Source: Clostridia bacterium (GTDB taxonomy: Bacteria > Bacillota_A > Clostridia > Oscillospirales > CAG-272). Taken from it: a DNA stretch of 9,674 bases. The notes under the pieces were generated by a model. It ran no database searches, was not told where the DNA came from, and saw nothing but the letters and a program-made list of their open reading frames with translations. This document shows, piece by piece, positions 5,709 to 9,674 of this stretch. The translations under genes were made by a program, and so were the position numbers. How positions within the stretch are numbered: the first letter of the stretch is position 1; the number at the start of each line of letters is the position of its first letter. Where the stretch lies: positions 1 through 9,674 of the forward strand of contig JAFQVU010000008.1 in assembly GCA_017407885.1 (NCBI GenBank), in the 5' to 3' direction.

Positions 5709-8270
5709 CTATTTTTCGAGGAACTCGCGTATACAGCGCTCTGTTTCCTCAACTTCCGCGCGAAATCCGCGTGCGGATACGCGGACTGCGCCGTTGCCGA
5801 GGATGATGAGCTGTTCCTGCGCATCCGAGGTCGCAACGCGGACACGGTGATTTTTCGACAGCTCTTTTGATACTTTTTCAATATATGTGTCGGCGGTTTC
5901 GGCTTCCTTGGTGTAAACGACCGTGAGATTGTTCACACGTTCGGTATCGCCGTGACTTCGCTTGACTTTGTATGCATCGAAAACAACGATAACCTCACAG
6001 TCCCTAAAACCGCGGTAATTGCAGAGGCGGTCAATGAGGGCATTCCTCGCGAGGTCAAGACTCTTTTCGGAAAGCTGGCGAAGGTCGTCCCAAGCGTAGA
6101 TTATATTGTACCCATCAACGAGCAGATACTCCGAGCCGCTGTAGCTCCGTGCGGCAATGGGAGTACGCTTTTTAGGTGACGGGACCGCCGATTTAACTCT
6201 CGGCTCGTTGAAATTTCGCTTTTTTATCTGACCGTATGTGCGCTCGAAAATGCGCATAAGCTCATCATCGGTTGCAACGGCGCGCAGATATCTCTCGGCG
6301 CGGTCTTCGGCTTCGTCAGCGTTCGGAGTGACAAGCTCCACTCCGCTGTCAATGTGCTTGTGCTCCCACACCTCGTCCCATTTTACGACAAAACCTGCAC
6401 CGTGCTCGCAGAAGACCGAGTCCGCGGGATTTTCCGTGTCGCGGTCAGCATCGTAGCCGATTTCGGCGATAACCGTGTCGGGATCGGTCGCTTCTTCGTA
6501 GCCTCGCAGGGAAGTGAAGAGCTTGCCTGTACCTTTGGTATAAGCAATCAGCTCGCGGTGGTACGTGCGCATTTTTGAGGTCGGTGCCGTGCCGGTGAGT
6601 ACCATGCAGTCGGGCAGGATTTCCGGCTCGCCGAATTTGCCACCCATACCGGTTATGTCGGTCATCGCACGTCCGATGCTTTCGGCAGGGACTTCAAGCC
6701 TGAAGTCGTACCACGGCTCAAGCAGGACAGATTCGGCAGAGCGCAGTCCTTGACGGAGCGCACGCCATGTTGCTTGGCGGAAGTCACCGCCCTCGGTGTG
6801 CTTGGCGTGTGCACGTCCTGCGATGAGTGTTATTTTCATGTCGGTTATCGGCGAGCCTGTCAGCGTGCCGATATGCGTCTTTTCGTAAAGATGCGAGAGA
6901 ACAAGCCGCTTGAAATTTCCGGGCAAGTCACATTCATCATCAATGGCGAATTTCAAACCCTCTCCGCGAGGGAGCGGTTCGAGAAGCAGCTGTACCTCGG
7001 CATAATGGCGAAGCGGCTCATAGTGCCCGACGCCGACCACAGCGGAGCGTATGGTTTCCTTATACGATATACTTCCGTCGCTGAACGTGACGTTTATATT
7101 GAAGCGTTCCGCGATTATGCGCGTCAGGACTTCAAGTTGAACCTCGCCCATGATTCCGAAGTATATCTCGCCCCGGCGTTCGTTATAGATGATGTGAAGC
7201 GCAGGTTCTTCTGTTTCAAGCTCGCGGAATTTTATAAGTGCCGTGTGGGTATCGACTCCGTCCGGCAGGTCAACGCGGTAGGACAGCACCGGTTCAAGGT
7301 GCGCCGCGCCCGAATCCTTCTCGCACCCGAGTCCTTGCCCCGGGTAAGCGCAGGATATGCCTGTTATCGCACATATACTTCCTGCGGTGGCTTCGGTCAC
7401 GGTCTTGTATTTTTCGCCGGAATAAATGCGTATCGCGTTTACCTTTTCGCTCCATGCACTGCCGTCGGGAAAAACGCCGGAAAGTGTGTCCTTTACTTTG
7501 AGCGTGCCGCCGGTTATCTTTATATGAGCGATTTTATCGGATTTGTCCTGCGTTATCTTATATACCCTCGCGCCGAAGTCCTCGCCGTATTCGGGGGATT
7601 TAACGTACCTTGCGATGCCGTCAAGAAGAATGTTCACTCCGTCAGCGCGAAGCGCCGAACCGAAAAAACAGGGGAAAAGCCGTCTCTTGAGGACGGCATT
7701 TTGTATATCAGAGTCTTGGAAAGACTCACCTGCGATAAAGCTTTCCATAAGCGGCTCATCGCACATGGCAACTTCTTCCGAAAAGCTGTCAAGTGATGCT
7801 GCATTAAAGTCGATACAACCGTCACCGAGCTTGTATTTGAGCTCTTCCATAAGCTCGCGGCGGGAGAGCGCGGTGATATCCATTTTATTAATGAATATGA
7901 CGGTTGGAATCGAATAGCTTTCAAGCAGTCTCCAAAGGGTTGACGTATGGCTTTGCACACCGTCCGTTCCGCTTATTACAAGCAGAGCGCAGTCGATGAC
8001 ACGCAGAACTCGCTCGGTTTCGGGCGAAAAGTCAACGTGCCCCGGCGTATCGAGCAGTGTGAATTCCACATCGCCGTGAGTGAAGGATGCACCGCTTGAA
8101 AATATCGTTATTCCTCGGTCACGCTCGATTGAATTGGTATCGAGGTAAGAACTGCCCTTGTTGACCGAGCCGAGACTTCGCAGAATACCGGTTTTATAAA
8201 GTATCGCCTCGGAGAGGGTGGTTTTTCCAGAGTCAACATGAGCGATAATGCCGATAGTAAGCTTGTTCAT
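5709..8270 (-). CDS. EF-G/Tet(M)-like translational GTPase fused to a Rae1-type NYN nuclease domain
   Basis: An 853-residue protein predicted to bind the ribosome, hydrolyse GTP and possibly cut mRNA. G domain: P-loop AHVDSGKTT (10-18), switch I RGITI (52-56), DTPGHVDF (74-81, catalytic H78), NKMD (128-131) and GSAL (204-207). Domains II-V follow to about 610 in Tet(M)/EF-G order. The domain IV stretch is HAKHTEGGDFRQATWRALRQ (487-506) and lacks the YYSPVS loop of Tet(M), so tetracycline protection is doubtful. An extra segment (about 611-681) contains HGAGFVVKWDEV. A basic, proline-containing linker (682-712) leads to a full NYN/PIN-like domain (713-853) with the acidic set D719 (VDGYN), D765 (VVFDAY), D793 (ETADTYIE) and D815 (ATSDAQEQ). 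This domain resembles B. subtilis Rae1/YacP almost end to end. Tet(M) proper is about 640 residues. The ATG overlaps the upstream stop as TGATG with no ribosome binding site, implying translational coupling. Confidence 0.93.
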   Translation of the reverse strand: MNKLTIGIIAHVDSGKTTLSEAILYKTGILRSLGSVNKGSSYLDTNSIERDRGITIFSSGASFTHGDVEFTLLDTPGHVDFSPETERVLRVIDCALLVISGTDGVQSHTSTLWRLLESYSIPTVIFINKMDITALSRRELMEELKYKLGDGCIDFNAASLDSFSEEVAMCDEPLMESFIAGESFQDSDIQNAVLKRRLFPCFFGSALRADGVNILLDGIARYVKSPEYGEDFGARVYKITQDKSDKIAHIKITGGTLKVKDTLSGVFPDGSAWSEKVNAIRIYSGEKYKTVTEATAGSICAITGISCAYPGQGLGCEKDSGAAHLEPVLSYRVDLPDGVDTHTALIKFRELETEEPALHIIYNERRGEIYFGIMGEVQLEVLTRIIAERFNINVTFSDGSISYKETIRSAVVGVGHYEPLRHYAEVQLLLEPLPRGEGLKFAIDDECDLPGNFKRLVLSHLYEKTHIGTLTGSPITDMKITLIAGRAHAKHTEGGDFRQATWRALRQGLRSAESVLLEPWYDFRLEVPAESIGRAMTDITGMGGKFGEPEILPDCMVLTGTAPTSKMRTYHRELIAYTKGTGKLFTSLRGYEEATDPDTVIAEIGYDADRDTENPADSVFCEHGAGFVVKWDEVWEHKHIDSGVELVTPNADEAEDRAERYLRAVATDDELMRIFERTYGQIKKRNFNEPRVKSAVPSPKKRTPIAARSYSGSEYLLVDGYNIIYAWDDLRQLSEKSLDLARNALIDRLCNYRGFRDCEVIVVFDAYKVKRSHGDTERVNNLTVVYTKEAETADTYIEKVSKELSKNHRVRVATSDAQEQLIILGNGAVRVSARGFRAEVEETERCIREFLEK

Positions 8271-9295
8271 CAGACGGTCGTTTTGCCGGCGAGGATGTTT
8301 TTGTAATCCTCAAGATTCTTTCGCAGAAGCTTCGGAATATTAAGCTCGTACGGGCATTTTTTCATGCACTGCCCACATTCGATGCAGGTCTCGATCTTAG
8401 CCATTTCATTCTGCCAATACTCGGTCAGCCAATCCTTCGACGGTGCACGGCGGAGCATCAGAGATATGCGCGCACACTGGAATATAGTGATTCCCTTGGG
8501 GCAGGGGGCGCAGTATCCGCAGCCGCGGCAGAAGTCCGTGCCGAGCTGTGCTTTGTCCGCTTCGATGCGAGCAAGCATTGCATCGTCAAGAGTCGGCTCG
8601 TCGTGCATTAGCGAAAGCCATTCTTCAAGCTCGTGCTTGCGCTGTATACCCCAAATCGGGACTACATTGTCAAACTGTGAAATAAATGCATAAGCGGCGC
8701 GAAAATCGGTGATAAGTCCGCCTGCGAGGGCTTTCATTGCGATAAATCCGACATTGTTTTCACGGCAGAGATCGACTAAAGCCAGCTCGCGTTCGCCCGA
8801 AAGATAGGAGAGAGGGAACTGCACTGTTTCGTAAAGCCCCGACGCAGCCGCTTCCTCGGCAACGCCGATCTTATGCGCCGTAATACCGATATGGCGTATC
8901 AAACCCTGACGTTTCAAGTCTGCCATACATTCATACATGCCTGTGCCGTCGTTGGGACGGTAACACTGACCTGCGAGGTGGAACTGATAGATGTCGATAT
9001 AATCGGTCTTTAATTTTGTTAAGGATGTTTCGATGTGTGCTTTAATCTCATCCGGAGTTTTCGCACCGGTTTTGGTCGCTATGGTGATATTATTCCGCAC
9101 GTCAGAAAGTGCGATGCCGCACTTCTCCTCACTGTCAGAGTATGCGCGTGCCGTGTCAAAGAAGGTCATACCGCCCTCATACGCGCGGCGGAGCAGTTTC
9201 ACCGCTGTATCGGTGTCATCACGCTGTATCGGGAGTGCACCGAAAGCGTTCTGCGGGGTTGTTATGCCTGTTGTACCGAGAGTTACTGTTCTCAT
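8270..9295 (-). CDS. ferredoxin-type aldo/keto reductase (AKR barrel plus 4Fe-4S clusters)
   Basis: A 341-residue oxidoreductase. The N-terminal ~250 residues form an aldo/keto reductase barrel that binds NAD(P)H, with the catalytic tetrad D47 (FFDTARAY), Y52, K75 (ATKTG) and H106 (YQFHL). The C-terminus carries two cysteine motifs typical of ferredoxin-like clusters: C256, C259, C262, C265 (FCRGCGYCAPCP) and C304, C307, C310, C314 followed by P (CIECGQCMKKCP). Two 4Fe-4S clusters are expected, and electrons could pass between the nicotinamide site and an external carrier. This barrel-plus-cluster class is common in strict anaerobes, and substrates are generally unknown. The ATG at 9293-9295 has AGGAGA 7 bases upstream. 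It is the first gene of an operon with the GTPase, overlapping it by one base. The protein is cytoplasmic, with no signal peptide. Confidence 0.95.
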   Translation of the reverse strand: MRTVTLGTTGITTPQNAFGALPIQRDDTDTAVKLLRRAYEGGMTFFDTARAYSDSEEKCGIALSDVRNNITIATKTGAKTPDEIKAHIETSLTKLKTDYIDIYQFHLAGQCYRPNDGTGMYECMADLKRQGLIRHIGITAHKIGVAEEAAASGLYETVQFPLSYLSGERELALVDLCRENNVGFIAMKALAGGLITDFRAAYAFISQFDNVVPIWGIQRKHELEEWLSLMHDEPTLDDAMLARIEADKAQLGTDFCRGCGYCAPCPKGITIFQCARISLMLRRAPSKDWLTEYWQNEMAKIETCIECGQCMKKCPYELNIPKLLRKNLEDYKNILAGKTTV

Positions 9296-9330
9296 TGATT
9301 TTTCTCCTGCGAAAATATTATGTTACATTA

Positions 9331-9359
9331 ATTATAGCATATAATTTTTTTGATGTCAA
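9331..9359 (-). promoter_or_regulatory. consensus sigma-A promoter of the reductase-GTPase operon
   Basis: On the minus strand, TTGACA (9354-9359), a 17-base spacer and TATAAT (9331-9336) match consensus at all 12 positions. The transcript would start near 9324, giving a leader of about 29 bases, too short for a riboswitch or for the leader-peptide attenuator found ahead of tet(M). Confidence 0.92.
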
Positions 9360-9374
9360 TAAATTTGAGGTTGT

Positions 9375-9412
9375 GGCGCTGTCGCGCTGAGCGCGGCAAG
9401 TGCGAGCGGAGC
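9375..9412. repeat. GC-rich patch with dyad symmetry, possible dispersed repeat
   Basis: A sharply GC-rich stretch, almost all G and C in an AT-rich intergenic region. It contains the near-perfect palindrome CGCGCT-G-AGCGCG (9383-9395) and several further GCGC/GAGCG units. It codes for nothing credible. It resembles the short GC-rich intergenic repeats seen scattered in some Clostridia genomes, but only one copy is visible here, so repeat status is inference. Confidence 0.3.
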
Positions 9413-9438
9413 ATTAAACTCCCCTATAAACAACAATT

Positions 9439-9467
9439 TACAATCAACCGTTCATTCGCGCTATAAT
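9439..9467 (+). promoter_or_regulatory. putative promoter of the PTS EIIC gene
   Basis: A perfect TATAAT lies at 9462-9467, with only a weak -35 (TACAAT at 17 bases or TTACAA at 18). The leader to the ATG would be about 75 bases. I see no clear antiterminator hairpin pair or catabolite-responsive element in it. Confidence 0.45.
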
Positions 9468-9546
9468 ATTTTTATTTCATGTAATTTTTCACAAAATGCG
9501 GTACATAATAAAAAACGCAAGATAATTCTCGGAAAGGAATTTTACA

Positions 9547-9674
9547 ATGAAATCAAAAATATTCGGTGTGCTGCAGCGTGTCGGACGCTCATTTATGCTT
9601 CCGATAGCACTGCTTCCCGTGGCGGGACTATTGCTTGGCATAGGCAGCTCATTTACAAATGCGACTACTCTTGA
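9547..9674 (+). CDS. PTS sugar transporter EIIC, glucose/N-acetylglucosamine family, N-terminus only
   Basis: The first 42 codons of a phosphotransferase-system permease cut by the right edge. The start MKSKIFGVLQRVGRSF followed by MLPIALLPVAGLLLGIG is the amphipathic helix and first membrane segment characteristic of EIIC domains of the glucose/glucosamine/N-acetylglucosamine/maltose group. The protein would carry a sugar across the membrane while phosphorylating it. AAGGAA lies 7 bases before the ATG. The sugar and the presence of fused EIIB or EIIA domains cannot be judged from this fragment. It is transcribed divergently from the reductase-GTPase operon. Confidence 0.88.
   Translation, partial: MKSKIFGVLQRVGRSFMLPIALLPVAGLLLGIGSSFTNATTL

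Noticed and set aside
6750..7796. Long plus-strand open frame of 348 codons antisense to the GTPase gene
   Set aside because: It lies entirely opposite a gene with clear domain motifs, has no ribosome binding site, and its translation has no domain character. Codon bias of the real gene explains the open antisense frame.
9296..9330. Leader-peptide attenuator such as precedes tet(M)
   Set aside because: The operon leader is only about 29 bases, and the GTPase is the second gene, so no attenuator fits.
1..9674. Mobile element, phage, CRISPR or riboswitch
   Set aside because: No transposase, integrase, terminal repeats, spaced direct repeats or recognisable riboswitch core was seen. The tRNA has no duplicated 3' end nearby that would mark an integration site.

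Overview
The window looks like chromosomal DNA from a low-to-mid GC Gram-positive anaerobe of the class Clostridia (Oscillospiraceae/Lachnospiraceae-like). This is inferred from strong GGAGG-type ribosome binding sites, consensus sigma-A promoters, an EndoA-type MazF, a PhoB-type two-component pair, a ferredoxin-type aldo/keto reductase and a PTS sugar permease. No transposase, integrase, CRISPR array or phage gene was seen.

Layout. (1) 1-533, minus: 5' part of an unrecognised cytoplasmic-looking protein that runs off the left edge, with its own promoter. (2) 739-2953, minus: an OmpR/PhoB-type response regulator followed by a membrane sensor histidine kinase. The two overlap by 14 bases, share one promoter and end in a hairpin terminator. 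(3) 3015-3371, minus: a MazF/EndoA mRNA interferase with intact active-site residues but no antitoxin gene beside it. (4) 3574-3730, plus: a stand-alone tRNA-Gly(CCC) gene with a perfect consensus promoter and a strong terminator. (5) 3847-5670, plus: a large DUF2079 membrane protein. (6) 5709-9359, minus: a two-gene operon driven by a perfect consensus promoter, ferredoxin-type aldo/keto reductase then an 853-residue translational GTPase. The DUF2079 gene and this operon converge on a shared bidirectional terminator with a 14-bp stem. (7) 9547-9674, plus: the first 42 codons of a glucose/N-acetylglucosamine-family PTS EIIC permease, cut by the right edge.

The most interesting object is the 853-residue GTPase. 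Its first ~610 residues have the EF-G/Tet(M) architecture with intact G motifs. The domain IV region lacks the Tyr-Tyr-Ser-Pro loop that Tet(M) uses against tetracycline. The last ~140 residues are a complete NYN/PIN-like nuclease domain closely resembling Rae1 (YacP), the Bacillus subtilis endonuclease that cuts mRNA in the ribosomal A site. A factor that docks at the A site joined to an A-site nuclease suggests a single-polypeptide ribosome-targeted mRNA cleavage or rescue factor. It begins inside the stop codon of the aldo/keto reductase gene (TGATG) with no ribosome binding site of its own, so its synthesis is probably coupled to that redox enzyme.

The other genes are ordinary Clostridia housekeeping or accessory functions. 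The sensor pair and the aldo/keto reductase have no identifiable ligand or substrate from sequence alone.
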